From NCBI GenBank assembly GCA_024734555.1, contig JANPWX010000202.1, positions 62,001 through 126,000 on the forward strand: DNA of 64,000 nt, written 5' to 3'. The position numbers and the translations under genes are program-made. Below are positions 1 through 10,885 of this stretch, piece after piece. A model generated the notes under the pieces. That model was not told where the DNA came from and did not search any database. It saw only the letters and a list, made by a program, of their open reading frames with translations. Positions within the stretch are counted from its first letter, which is position 1. Every line of letters starts with the position of its first letter. This DNA is from Trochalopteron elliotii. Its lineage: Eukaryota; Chordata; Aves; Passeriformes; Leiothrichidae.

Positions 1-629
1 GTGCAAGAGCTGTTTTCCTCAATGACAAGACACTGTTTTGATCCATTGATAGTAGAGCTCAAGAGACTGCAAAGACCCAAAACCCATCAGAAACTGTCCC
101 TTTTAAGGATCTCAAATGCAATGCAACCTCCTGTCTGGTTATTTAAATGAATCCTGGCAGCTGCAGGTAAACAGGTGTTTAAAGCTCTCTGCTTGATTAC
201 CTTCTTCCCTCCCTTCATCCAGACATCCACCCAAAAGAGGTGCTTTTGTACTTCTAAAGGCACTCTGCAAGCCAGTGGGCCAGAGCAAGATGAAAACATC
301 CTTGGCTGAAGCACTGCCTCTGTTTTCAAAGGGCTTGCAACTCGTCAAACTCCTTTCCCTCCTATGCCTGTGGTTAAAGCATGCAAGAGCTTTGCTGAGC
401 ATGTGAAACCATGACTAGACAAATGCAGTGGGAAGTTTTGCATTTAGTGCACAGTGCCTGCTCCTCCTCTGCCAAACAAGGAGAGCAGGTTAAGCCCAGC
501 AACCTTCTCGTCACGCTCTGCACAGCTGTGAGGACCAGCCTGAGCACGGTGCTCACACACCCCCTGTCTGCAACCAGGGAGGATGGTGAGGACACTGGCA
601 CAGCAACCCCCAGCTCATTGCCAAGGGGT

Positions 630-695
630 CCAGATGTGAGATATGGAAGGGGGAAACTGAGGCATGTTTCGGCGTGCCCAAGGGCCAGGGAGGAG
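630..695 (-). repeat. Possible MIR/CORE-SINE fragment
   Basis: The stretch reads agatatggaagg followed by gggaaactgaggcatg and then gtgcccaagggcc. This follows the order of the antisense MIR core: a run like 'gatggggaaactgaggcac', then a 'gacttgcccaagg' block. The match is short and diverged. It is an old amniote SINE remnant at best and might be chance. Confidence 0.35.
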
Positions 696-1429
696 GGCAT
701 CCCTGAGCAAGGTGAAAGCAAGCCACAAACCCACTTCCTCTGAACATCACCAGGACTGTCACTTGGGCACCCTGTCACTCCACAGTGACACCATACAGAT
801 GCATCACAACATTGTGCCATCCATGGTGGGTCAACTTTGACAGCTGAGTTTCCTTCAAAGGAGTTAAAGGCAACTGGGTCCTCACCCAGAGGACATGTGA
901 GCCTGCTCCAGAAAAGGAGGAAAACCACCTAACCAACCCTCTTAACCTTTTGTGAAATGGAGCATCATCAGGAAGCTCCTCTTTGGGACGGCCTACGTAA
1001 GGACAAGGCAACACCCTACAAAGCTGTTACTCCCTCAGCTCTGTGTATACAAACACAGCCCAAGCTGTGGCACTCTCATGCCTCAAAGCCTATGGCAAAG
1101 GGCTCGTGTGAACCCCGAGCAGGCAGCCCAGCCAAGAGCCTCATCAGAATATGCCCACACGAAAACACAGCAGGCTGCTCCTTTGGGCTTCATTCTGAGG
1201 AGTTCCTTTGTTGCCCTAAGTGCCAGTAAACTGTGCACTGCCACAGAAAGGAGATGTGAAAACGAATTTAACCATATTAGCAGCTTCCAGGAGAGACTTG
1301 CCCCCCATTCCCTGCCTCAGCACAGGGAAGGCAGTAGTGAAGTCAAGACCTTTGCCCGGCCACCCTCCTGCCAAATGATGAAGGACACAAAAGTGCCGCT
1401 ATCCAAACTATGCATACGCTTAAGCATCC

Positions 1430-1790
1430 AGTAAACCAGGCTGATCTCTGATCTGGCAAGCCTGCTGGAATAATGAGTATCCTGTGAATACATAATGTGC
1501 TGAAGTTGCCATTGTGTGAAGTAAGTCCATGGTTTGTCTGGGAGCCGAGCAATGCTGAGTCTACTGCTGCTTCCTGTTGCTTGTCCTGTATTAGCATTAT
1601 TTTTGGATAGGCCCCATTATGTTCTGTAATCCTCACTGCAGTCAGTATGGCCACACTATTGTTCTTGGTTAATATTAGCAGTCAATGCCTCTGTCTGGGT
1701 GGCCGGACTACAATGTATTCCAATCATAAAACTAGCATGCATTAACGGGACAATGTACTGGGCACAGCAGGGAGACTTGGGGTCTTCCCT
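1430..1790. promoter_or_regulatory. Candidate conserved non-coding element in intron 2
   Basis: A unique-looking stretch without repeat signatures. It contains several SOX-type cores (ccattgtgt near 1510, ctattgttctt near 1655) and TAAT-containing homeodomain-type sites. The call is based only on motif density and absence of decay signs; no cross-species alignment was possible. It could equally be ordinary intron sequence. Confidence 0.25.
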
Positions 1791-1803
1791 CCTCCCCTTC
1801 TTT

Positions 1804-1818
1804 AAAAAAAAAAAAAAA
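1804..1818. repeat. Poly-A homopolymer (15 A)
   Basis: An uninterrupted A15 followed after a short spacer by a second A run. No retroposon body or target-site duplication is recognisable next to it. Confidence 0.9.
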
Positions 1819-1861
1819 GGGTAAAAAAATGTATAGTAGCTTCTTTTTTTCCCCCTCTCTC

Positions 1862-2120
1862 TTAAAACTAATGATTTTAAGTGATCTCAGCTACCAGGGT
1901 GCTTCATAAAACAGCAGCATTTTAATCAGCACCTTATCTAGTTACAGAGTTATTTTCTCACGGAGCCCCACTTGTCAAAGAGCAGCAGATAGGCCAAAAT
2001 GTCAATGGTTGCTTTCAACCTTCCCCAACAAGCCGATTACCTGCCCTTATCAGTCCCCCTACCTGTTTAAAGCATCCCACTGATAATTAAATGCACCAGT
2101 TACAAAAGGGTGGCAAGGTT
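1862..2120. promoter_or_regulatory. Candidate intron 2 enhancer with RBPJ and GATA-type motifs
   Basis: The block holds two CTTATC (GATA) motifs near 1932 and 2047, a TGATAATTAA stretch near 2080, and a full RBPJ/CSL consensus on the minus strand at 1954-1962 (CGTGAGAAA, fitting YGTGRGAAM). JAG1 is a known Notch-responsive gene in some tissues, which makes an RBPJ site within its intron reasonable. About four such degenerate matches are expected by chance in 64 kb, so the site alone proves nothing. Confidence 0.3.
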
Positions 2121-3731
2121 AATAGACAGAATACCTAGTAGCCAGCCAAGCAAAACAGTCAGGTTCACATGGAGCAAGCCTGAACAAGAAGCCTTTCTAC
2201 TTATTTACCTAAGTGCCTAAGAACTGGGTTGAGCTGGTAAAGGACTCTGGATGTTTGACTATTTACAAACCACTTTAACCACTTCTATCCACTTTTCTGC
2301 AGTTTCTTCTGAACACTACAAGAATAATGAGTGTAATTTACGCTGCAGAATAGTGACCACAGAACCATGAGCTCCAAGAAAGACTAACAAGAAACAAATG
2401 CAACAGCTTCTAGCTTTGACATCTTTCCCTGTGTTGAGACACAGGGGTCACCAGTTAAATTATTAGAACTGAGTCAATTAACACATAAAACTTCTGTTCA
2501 CCAAGAGAAATTCAGAGGCAAGCCTAGTTTCAGTTTTCAAAACCAATCCTGTCATTGGTCTTACCTACAGAACTACTTCTCCTTATCTACAGAGAAACAC
2601 TTTTAAGAACTGTAGCTTAAGGCTTTTGCTTTTCAGGGTATCACAACTCCATTAGGAGAGAAGTTGGAATAAACAGCTCAGACCCAAGTTCACCAGCTTT
2701 AGAACCAGTTGACTTCTCCAGCCTCCAGCCCACCAGGAAGCGAAGTTTCCCTGAGTGAAGTACAACTTTAAGCATAAAGCATCAATTTTATGCAATTCAT
2801 TTTCAGCCACGCTGACTTCCAGCTGCATAAACAAGCTGACAGTGCTGGATGTGTGTAGCCTGAGAAAGTTTAGGAATAAGCTTCACTGCCAGGCCCAAGC
2901 CAGCTGCCACTGAAGTTAAACTGGAGCAGGCCTTTATCTTAACAAGAATAAAAGTTCTAGGAGCAGGCAAGATGAGGATTTATTTTTAGACATATTATGT
3001 TAATACAGTCAAATGGATATACCATGAAGATGAAGCTCTGAACTGGCTGGAACATAAAAAAAAAACTCTTTCAACATGTAAGAAGTCCAAAACCTCTGAA
3101 TGGCTGCATCACTTCTCTCCAGTCCTGGGAAAAAAACAGCCTTGTGATGCTAATTATGCTTCAGATGTCACTTAATACTCCCAGCTCCGTTTTGAATAGT
3201 AATCTTAGGCAAAACATTACACTTTGAGTGCTAAGATTTATTCTTACACTATTAATTCAACAATAAATGACAGAGTATGGATTTGATTAATATGCATTTT
3301 GTTATTAAAAAAAATTCTTCTGATCTGCCCATGCTCCAAGATGACTTATCATGTATTGTTCAAGAAAAGCTTGAACAATATCTACCATTTGCTTCTATAA
3401 GTTTTCAAGAAGTTAACTTGAGAGAAGAAACAAAATCAAAAGTCAAATTTTGGTCTGATGACTGTGACAAACTGTGGGCTTAAAAAAAAAGGGAAAAGAA
3501 TGTAGTGATATTTTTTCTCAGATTCAAAAGGCTGTTAAGTTAATATCAGCTGCTGATTATTTTTTTGGATGCCTCTTGTGTCAAGAGAGAGGGAAAAAGT
3601 TCACAAAGCTTAAAAAAACACTAAAGCTCTTTTACTATGTTTCTCTAGCCACAGAAAACAATGCCTACTTAGAAAACATATTTTACATCTTCAGGAATCA
3701 GGACCACTAAGATTTGTCATGAAAAAGGGGC

Positions 3732-3768
3732 TAGGCTGACTATTTTATTTTTTTAGGCTGACTATTTT
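3732..3768. repeat. 15-bp direct repeat, period 22
   Basis: The unit taggctgactatttt occurs at 3732-3746 and again at 3754-3768, separated by a T-rich spacer. It is a local duplication in AT-rich intron sequence. Confidence 0.9.
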
Positions 3769-4319
3769 TAAGGTTGAAATGAGATGTTCAAAACTCTTTT
3801 TAATTGTTTTTTATGCTAAACTCACTGAGATGCTGGAGGGTTTTTTTCCACCTCAGTAGTTTCCTGGTGTGTTGGTGCAATTGGCCCCAATATGAAATAA
3901 TTACAAGGAGCATAATTTCAGGATAAACAAGCTGTTTGAAATTGGAGCTATGCATACCAAAGGAATTGCCAAGTTTGACCTTCTTACTCAGTCTCGCCAA
4001 ACCCCCAAAAGATCTTTCTTTACATAAAAGCAAAGTTTAGAGTTAAGTTTTGCTTGGTTAATTGATGCTCAGCTCCCTCAAGGTGCAGCACACATCACAC
4101 TTTGGGGTTCTTTAAGAAAGGCCAGAGGTTTGATTCATGTGAGAGAAGAGCATGTGTCTGCCTTGGAACAAAACTTGTTCAGACAGACTTTGACAAGTGG
4201 AACATGGAAATGCTTTTGTTCCATTCTTTTTTATATGGCTTCATATAACTAAGCTTGCCTGTCAAGAAAGTCTCAAAATGAATGTAAAAAGCAAGCCTAG
4301 GTGCATTTTATTTTTTTTA

Positions 4320-4730
4320 ATCATCATCACTATTGTTTCAATGCATTGAAGAATTACCAGCTACTGCAGGGGCAGCTTTCTGATCCACTCCAGTTCCTTT
4401 ATGCTGGTTTGCTGCCCTTGTTTCCTAGCAACTTACTCAAACCTCCCATCACTTAAATTAATTTATGGCCCACTGTCTCCACACCCATTACTCACAGGGG
4501 TACATATCAAAACTGACAAGAGCAAGCCCCATAAGTTATTAATAAGACTCTGACACTTCAAATCTACATTACAACTGCAAGCTCCCTCTTTTAAAGCACC
4601 CCATTCTCTCTCCTTCCTCTCCTGCATGATGAATAAAGGCCTCTAATGCAATACAACTATTTTTCACAAATGGCATAAGGGGGCAGCTTGACATGGGAAG
4701 AGGCTTTTTCTTTTTAATTTTCTTTTTCTT
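4320..4730. promoter_or_regulatory. Candidate intron 2 element with RFX X-box-like site
   Basis: The sequence lacks repeat signatures and holds a near-palindromic RFX X-box at 4420-4432 (GTTTCCTAGCAAC, one mismatch from GTNRCC-N-RGYAAC). A SOX-type attgtttcaa, TAAT-rich homeodomain sites and gatgaataaag are nearby. The call is by motif content only. Confidence 0.27.
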
Positions 4731-5786
4731 TAAGTAGTCAAGGCAACAAGACTTCTGAATGTTACTGACTCAAGCTGGAACCTCCAAGAAAAGCCTCCCC
4801 CAGAGAGTAGAACACAGTTCAGGGAAGGGCATGAATTTTCAAGTGCAATATGATTAACATTTTGGTCTAGCTCCTATTACCTCTACTATAATTTTCAGCT
4901 GAATGTATTCAAAGATACCTCTCATGATCAGCCACATGAGTAAGTGCAATGCTAATCTCAAGCTCTTACTGAAGTCAACAGTATTCAGCCACCTAAAGAG
5001 TTTTTTAAGTTCTGAAACTTCAGCATCAGATTAGAGCTGACTAAATTAAGTTTACTACTTTATCCGTAGAGCTTTGAAAATGCCTGAAATGATTTGTGTA
5101 CACAATTTTAGTACAAATAAGAGCTTTGCCACATTAGATATTCTTTTGTTCAAATGCCATTTGGAAGTCACAATGGCTAACATAAAAGCTGTGTCCTGTG
5201 GAAGCTAAAGCTGGGAAGCAGTCTTGATAATTGCACACAGATTATCATCAGAGTCTCAAAAAGTGCATTTCTGCCTGGGAAAATGCAAGAGATTATTCCA
5301 AAATTCCAAGCTTATGAACCAAGTGTCTCAAGTTGTTGAGTTTTACCCATTTCAAAGGCTGCACTGGAGTTTTGCTGCTGCTGCTCCAGGATTCCAGTGC
5401 TGAATGAGATTCAGCAGGACAATAGAAGCATTTCTTTTACTAAGATGCAGGGAAGCTTAAGAGACTTCTCCCAGGGTCCCCACCCCCCCAAACCCACCCT
5501 CTACACACAGACTTCTCAACCCTATGAAGAGAGTGGCTGTTAGAAGGAACATGTTTAGTTTTCACACCATTTTTATATGCATACGTATAAATTCAAGGCA
5601 CTCAGATTACTGGGAGCTAGTTAAAAAAAACCTTGATGTACCTGACTTCTCTGACAAAAGTCAAAATCTGCAACACAAGCACTACAGCCATTGGCAGAGC
5701 TTCAAATACCTCAGATTTTTACAAAGCCCTTTATCCCTTTGATGGCATATTTGATAACAGTTTTATCTCATTTCATGTTAGGGGAA

Positions 5787-5825
5787 AAAAAAAGAAACAG
5801 AGAAAGAAAAGAGAAAGAAATAAAG
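5787..5825. repeat. Purine-rich (GA/A) low-complexity tract
   Basis: A run of A and G with very few interruptions, made of aaagaaacag and gaaagaaa-like units. Ordinary low-complexity DNA in intron 2. Confidence 0.8.
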
Positions 5826-7664
5826 GACAGACCTGTACTTCCAACAGAGAATACTTTTGTTAACTCTGCTATTGTACTTAGTAATACTATCTCCTTAAAA
5901 ACGGAGACTTAATTTCTCCCTTGTGCCTCCTTCAGCCCTCGATATTCCCGAAATCCCGACTGACAGAGGAGGCAGGTAGGAGGCAGCACAGGACACTTCA
6001 AGAACACATGGCTGCCTGCAGCACTCGGCGGCAGGACTACAAAGTGGGTGTCTACACCACAACTGCAGAAGGAATGCTTTTGGGGCGGGCTTTCCTCCCC
6101 CCAGAAGAAGCCCAGGCCCTCCCAGCAACCAGCCCTTATCTGACGATGAAGGGCCAAGCTTTGGAGAGTCTAGGCATGCTTCCACCTCGCCAGCAGCGAT
6201 AGTGGCACAGGATAGGAAATGAGGTTCACCCCTCCCCTGCGTGCACATTCAGGGCCCTCCTCCCCTCCCAAAAATGACCTTAGGCATCTAGGTTAGGATG
6301 ACTGGATTTACAAAACTGCTGAGCATCAACATACCCCAAGGCAGTCGGTAGGAAACTGTCTGCTCAGCGCCTTTGGAGAAGGGGTGGGGGGGTACAGTTT
6401 TGTTTCCTAGGTGATCTCAAAATACAAGTTTTAGGAGCAGAAATTTGGGAGCTTTCAGCGTTCGTACCACAGCATCCCAGAGAGGCACCTCAAAAGCCAG
6501 ACAGGAACCCCCCCAGACCAGTCACTCCCAGCTTTTGCTCCCCTGCATGCAGCATTGCCAGGCACAAAACCCATGCAACCTCCTGCCATCCAAGGCCACA
6601 GATCCTGTGGCTCTGGAGCCTGCCCTGTGGTTCTGTCCTGTGTGATGGACGTTTTGGAAAGATGGTCCTCACTTTCTGTGCAGGGAGCTGAGGGCTCCTC
6701 TGCAGAGCTGACCATCAAAGCTTCAACCCTCCTGAGTCACCCAGAAGAAACAAGCAGCAGTGATGCCTGAGTATTTTTTTCCACAGCCAAAACAAAGCAG
6801 GATCACTGATGAAGGAAGGGGTCACTCATCCTCCATCTCACTGCTCTAGAGGGCTGACCAGTATTTACTAGAGTGGACAACGCTGGAAAAGTGCCTGGCA
6901 GAAAGCCCCACCTCCTTGAGCCACTGAGTTTTGCACTCAAGGAGAGGGAAGCCAGAATCTCTGGACCGCAGAGGCAGGTAGCCAGGAAAAGGTGTGCTGT
7001 GGGGAGGAGTGAGTGAAGTGCACCAAAAGCTAAAGGCTTTTCTCAGTCTTTAGCTTCTGGAGTCCACAAGCACCTCCAAACACAGCCAGCTTCCCAGGGA
7101 AGCTGGCTACTACTTCACCAGGAACAGCAACAGCAGCTCCCATCCACACCAAGCAGTGCAGTGAGATTTCCCCTTGGGAGAAGCAGGAAGCCTTCCCAAA
7201 CACGCTCCAGGGAAGGAGGCCAGCTATGACACACACTTTTCACACAGGATCCCTCTGCAGCCCCTAACCCACTGCTCTTCTGGCTTAAGCCCAAGACTTC
7301 ACTGGTTAAGAAAAAAAAAAGAAAAATGAACTTCTGACCTTCTAAGTCTCAAGAGACTTATTCATGCTGTAAAGTGCAGAGATACTGGGTTTGCTTCCCT
7401 GACCCATTTAGATCCCCCTCACTGCACATCTGACTTTCAAATTTAACAGGCTGTGCATTGTGAGCCCCAGGGAACAAAAACAAAAACACCACTACATTTT
7501 ACTCATTTCTGTGCTGTGGATTCCCGACGCTCTTGCCAAGATGCCTGCTCCCTCCCAAATCCTGGTCCCTCTTCCCCTGGCACAAGAAGTTAGAGCTCAT
7601 CTCACTAAGGACATCTCAAGCACCATCCAACACACCCAGAGCCAGAGCAGCTCAAGCAACTCAC

Positions 7665-7970
7665 CGGCCAGGCGAAGCTGAAAGGGATAACGATCCGGTT
7701 CTTTTCGTTATTCCGGTTATACTTTAAATTGAAGGTATTTCCTCCGATGACAGGAGTGGATTTGGATCCGAAGCTGCAAGGACCGCCAGCAGTGACCCGC
7801 GATTGATACTCCTTCAGACAAACTTTAAAATAGGTGTCACACTCGTCTCTGGTGCATTTTTTATCTCCTGGGTTTCGGGTGCCATCGCAGCAATTTCCAT
7901 TTTGCAGTTCACCATTCACATTTTGCATGGATAAGATCTCCAACTCGAACTGTCCCGACGCTAAAGTCAC
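7665..7970 (-). CDS. JAG1: JAG1 exon 2 (MNNL / N-terminal C2-like domain)
   Basis: Second coding exon of Jagged-1: 306 bp, 102 codons, phase 0 at both ends, the same length as I recall for exon 2 of mammalian JAG1. It encodes protein residues 25-126. Landmarks in order are [19 protein letters not shown], the paired cysteines [42 protein letters not shown], and the final [11 protein letters not shown]. This is the MNNL domain, a C2-like fold that precedes the DSL domain and helps membrane and receptor contact. On the minus strand the acceptor is a pyrimidine tract ending TTAACAG just before 7970, and the donor is CCG|GTGAGT just after 7665. DSL, EGF repeats, the cysteine-rich region and the transmembrane segment are encoded further left, outside the window. 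No frameshift or stop is present, so the exon looks functional. The KYNRNNEKN stretch is closer to bird than mammal sequence. Confidence 0.97.
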
Positions 7971-7990
7971 CTGTTAATCCCAAGAAAGAA

Positions 7991-8050
7991 CCGAAGGGAA
8001 AAAAAAAACAAAACAAAGAAACAAAAATAAAAAAAAAAGAGAAAGAAACA
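7991..8050. repeat. A-rich low-complexity tract (pyrimidine tract of exon 2 acceptor)
   Basis: On the plus strand this is a run of A with scattered C and G. On the transcribed strand it is T-rich and sits just upstream of the exon 2 acceptor, so it extends the polypyrimidine tract. A second A14 run lies at 8158-8171. Confidence 0.8.
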
Positions 8051-8596
8051 AGAGACAGACAGTTACCTAACTTTTTTTCCCCAAACACAGTCTACAACAA
8101 CTCTGAAGACAGGAAAAAGTATTTTTAAGTGCTTTCAAGAAGCAAATGCATAATATTAAAAAAAAAAAAAACAAAGCGAACCACTCGAAGGTTTTCCCTA
8201 TCAGACATCCACGAGAAGGGCTCATAAATCAACCCAACTAAATAACGCCATTAATGCCAAAAAACAACCTTAAGCGCCAGCTCCGAAAAAACAGCGTGAG
8301 GAAGGCTTCCAAATGGTCACGAAATAAAACTAAACCAAACCAAGAGTGCATACGCGAGGGGCAAACCCAGCAAAACGATGCAGCTAATAATGTGCTGCCT
8401 GGAAAGGCACCGAACCACCCCTCTGCCTCCTCCCGGGTGCAGCTGAGCCGGGGAAGGCTGGAGCTGCCCAGCTGAGACTCACACCCCGCTCATTAATCAC
8501 CCCAGCTGTGCTGCTGTTAAGTTTATTAAAATAATAATAATAAAAAGTATTAAAAAAAAAAAGCAAAAGGAGGGGAAAGTGATTTCGGGGAAAAAT

Positions 8597-8622
8597 AAAT
8601 GCGGTTTACAGTAACCGCATTT
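8597..8622. promoter_or_regulatory. Perfect inverted repeat of RUNX-type sites in intron 1
   Basis: Arms AAATGCGGTT (8597-8606) and AACCGCATTT (8613-8622) are perfect reverse complements around a 6-base loop. Each arm contains TGCGGTT, which fits the RUNX consensus TGYGGTY, so the element presents two divergent RUNX-type sites. It lies about 210 bp downstream of exon 1 on the transcribed strand, within reach of the promoter. Four bases further on is a palindrome TTCCCGGGAA (8627-8636) that fits the STAT6-type TTC-N4-GAA pattern. Binding is inferred from motifs only. Confidence 0.5.
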
Positions 8623-8831
8623 CTTGTTCCCGGGAATTAAGCCTGGCTGCAAGGAGCAAGCACTCCCGCGTTTGCCATCTCCAGAGAAGTTAGGGCAGCA
8701 GCTCCGCTCCGGCCGGAGGAGCCGCGCAGAAGCGCCCCGTCCGGGATCTTCCAAACCCATGTCCCGCAAACTCTACAGAAGAGCGCCAAAACGGATCGGG
8801 CGCGTCCCCCACGCCGTGCCCAGGTACATAC

Positions 8832-8903
8832 CTCGGCCCACAGCGCCAGGAGCAGGGTGAGGATGGAGCACGCCGCCGCGGCTGCCCGCCGGGGCGCACG
8901 CAT
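8832..8903 (-). CDS. JAG1: JAG1 exon 1, coding part (signal peptide)
   Basis: First coding exon of Jagged-1, a type I membrane ligand that activates Notch receptors on neighbouring cells. Read on the minus strand, it starts at ATG 8903-8901 with G at position -3 and encodes 24 residues. These are a basic, alanine-rich start (MRAPRRAAAAA) followed by a hydrophobic core (SILTLLLALWAE), typical of a signal peptide. The exon ends at GAG|GTATGT, a good splice donor at 8831, in phase 0. Joining to exon 2 gives [14 protein letters not shown], so signal cleavage is expected near LA|SGQ, as in vertebrate JAG1. The 5' UTR disappears into an N gap 11 bases upstream of the ATG, so the transcription start cannot be placed. 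The identification rests mainly on exon 2 and the phase match. Confidence 0.93.
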
Positions 8904-8914
8904 GCCGCCGCCGC

Positions 8915-9248
8915 NNNNNNNNNNNNNNNNNNNNNNNNNNNNNNNNNNNNNNNNNNNNNNNNNNNNNNNNNNNNNNNNNNNNNNNNNNNNNNNNNNNNNN
9001 NNNNNNNNNNNNNNNNNNNNNNNNNNNNNNNNNNNNNNNNNNNNNNNNNNNNNNNNNNNNNNNNNNNNNNNNNNNNNNNNNNNNNNNNNNNNNNNNNNNN
9101 NNNNNNNNNNNNNNNNNNNNNNNNNNNNNNNNNNNNNNNNNNNNNNNNNNNNNNNNNNNNNNNNNNNNNNNNNNNNNNNNNNNNNNNNNNNNNNNNNNNN
9201 NNNNNNNNNNNNNNNNNNNNNNNNNNNNNNNNNNNNNNNNNNNNNNNN
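8915..9248. other. Assembly gap (334 N) over JAG1 5' UTR/core promoter
   Basis: A run of unknown bases that begins directly after a CCG repeat next to the start codon and ends in GC-rich sequence. It probably represents a high-GC region that was not sequenced; its stated length may be an estimate. Confidence 0.98.
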
Positions 9249-9690
9249 GGAGGAGCCGTGCTGAGGCGGCCCCCGCGCTCCCTCAGCGGCGCTCCCGGCT
9301 GAGGGCTTTTCCCGCCCCGCCGCTCGCTGAGGGGACGCGCGTGTCCTGCTCGTCCGGGAGCCGTAGCGTTTTCCTCCTCGGTGCTGGTGGAAGGGAGAAC
9401 GATGCCTTTTGAGCGACACTCTTTGCGGTGTGAACCCTTTCCCCTACCACTGGCCGGCGGCCTCCGCCCGCCTTTCCCGCCCCTCGGTGCTTGAGGCGGG
9501 ACGTGGTGGGGGCGCTGCCGGGAGCGGGTCGGCGCGCCCTGAGGGGACGGGAAGCACGGCCGGCCCGGGACTCTCAGGTAGCCCCGGCCAGCGGCTGTCC
9601 TGAGGGAAGCGGGGGTGGCAGTCGCCACCGTGCGACTCGTTGTGCCCGCCTCAACACGAGGTCGCGCCGCCGAGGGCCTCCCGCGCTTCG

Positions 9691-9699
9691 AGTGGGAAA
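9691..9699 (+). promoter_or_regulatory. Near-consensus RBPJ/CSL site at promoter edge
   Basis: AGTGGGAAA differs from the YGTGRGAAM consensus at the first base only. It lies at the upstream edge of the CpG island, about 0.8 kb from the start codon. The motif core is common, so functional weight is low without binding data. Confidence 0.25.
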
Positions 9700-10668
9700 A
9701 AAGATCCCTCAGCTGATCAGTCCCGGTATCACAGTGCTGGCAGAGTGCCGAGACCATCACGGACCCTGTCCCCCCCGCTGCAGAGACTCATCCCAGTTTT
9801 CAAGTGGGTCCTGGGGTTGCTCTGCCACACGTCCTTTCAGGAGCGAGTACCAGACCCACACAGCCAGGTGGTTACTTAAGGGATTCCCTGCCACAGATTA
9901 TTGAGAAGCCCCAAAGTTTGCCCAGTAGCAAAAAGAGTTCAGTCTGGTTCCCAGAGGAAGAGCCACACATCAAAGGGCATTGAACAAAAAAAGAAAACCC
10001 CAAAAAACCCCACCCCTAACTTTGTCTCTGGTTTGGGAAGTCCCTGGGCTGCGGGTCCAGAAGTTGGGTGACTGTGCTGGGAACTTGCTGCATCACTGTC
10101 CCTTTCTTCCTGAGGCGCTGGCGACAGGAACTTGGCCTACATGACGTTTGGTCTGACCCAGAACAGCTATTCTTATGTCCCGATCTATTCCACCCTGATC
10201 TAACACAGTAGATGTGTGAATGTCTATTTTATACACCAGAGTCAGTGGTACAGAGGAAAACAAGATTTCTGACCTAATTTTATATCCTTTGTTTTCATTT
10301 CCTATGGCAAAAGCAAAGTGCGTGCCTGTTCTTGGCTGTGGTGTGGTCTTGTCCCGTTCTGGAGTGCCCCAGGCTGGAAAGCTGGTGGTATTTGTGCCCC
10401 TCACCTTAAAGCATGCTCAGACTTCCACCAGACTCCTGCAGATGCTGTTCCCATTTGTGAGTTCACGACTTAGATTACACACCTGCAATTTTGGCACGCC
10501 TGTGAGGTGTGCAGTTGCCGAATCCTCCTTCCAGCCTCGCTCAGCCCCCAGGTCCCAGCAGCGTTGGTTGTACCTCATTGGATTCATTAACTTTTCAAAG
10601 GCTGGTAAACCGTCATGGTGTTTAATCTGTGACATGGCTGCAGTTTGATGATACCAGTGCCTCTCTTC

Positions 10669-10686
10669 TTTTTTTTTTTTTTTTTT
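10669..10686. repeat. Poly-T homopolymer (18 T)
   Basis: An uninterrupted T18. No SINE or LINE body is recognisable on either side. Confidence 0.9.
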
Positions 10687-10885
10687 ACTAGTGGGTGTTG
10701 GTTAGCTTCCACAGCCTGGTTAAATGTTACTCATTCCCAAGTGCCACACATCTGCTCCTTTGGGCCTTTAAATACCCTGCTGCTGCTGGTATGCTCCATA
10801 CCTTTAGGGCAGGTCTGGAGTTGGCCTTTCTGTAAAAGGTTACTCCACCTGTTTGACTCCAATGCTTAGGAAATCCAGAGTTCTC

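Larger units (their letters stand above)
1..7664 (-). other. JAG1: JAG1 intron 2, 5' part (non-coding)
   Basis: Everything left of the exon 2 donor is intron 2. I looked on the minus strand for exon 3, a short exon (about 52 bp in mammals) whose peptide begins RSYTLLVEAW in JAG1, and found no match, so intron 2 is at least 7.66 kb here. The open frames in this stretch (for example 374-928 minus and 3277-3710 plus) have no recognisable domains. The intron holds one probable MIR fragment (630-695), homopolymers, a GC-richer unrecognised stretch (about 5920-6760), and three blocks listed separately as possible regulatory elements. Confidence 0.9.
7971..8831 (-). other. JAG1: JAG1 intron 1
   Basis: The 861-bp intron between the signal-peptide exon and the MNNL exon, bounded by GT (8831-8830) and AG (7972-7971) on the minus strand. 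Its 3' end is strongly pyrimidine-rich on the transcribed strand. Its 5' third is CpG-rich and belongs to the promoter island. It carries the inverted repeat described separately. Confidence 0.93.
8690..9720. promoter_or_regulatory. CpG island over JAG1 promoter and exon 1
   Basis: CpG density rises sharply on both sides of the assembly gap and falls off after about 9720, which marks the JAG1 promoter island. On the upstream side there are two TTTCCCGCC-type E2F/GC-box combinations (9307-9316 and 9473-9483) and many GGCGG/CCGCC blocks. A near-RBPJ site (AGTGGGAAA, 9691-9699) sits at the distal edge. No TATA box is seen in the readable part, but the gap hides the most likely core promoter. The same island could drive a divergent plus-strand transcript; the open frames on that strand here look like GC-rich chance frames. 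Confidence 0.8.

Noticed and set aside
374..928. 184-codon minus-strand frame in intron 2
   Set aside because: No recognisable domain, not in the expected position or phase for JAG1 exon 3, and overlapped by frames on the other strand.
3277..3710. Two adjacent AT-rich frames, considered as a decayed retroelement or processed pseudogene
   Set aside because: No reverse transcriptase, zinc-finger or known protein pattern, and no poly-A tail with target-site duplication. Looks like AT-rich chance.
8637..9760. Long minus-strand open frames spanning the N gap (260 and 356 codons)
   Set aside because: They exist because the unknown bases carry no stop codons. The only supported coding part is JAG1 exon 1, and the rest is GC-rich promoter sequence.
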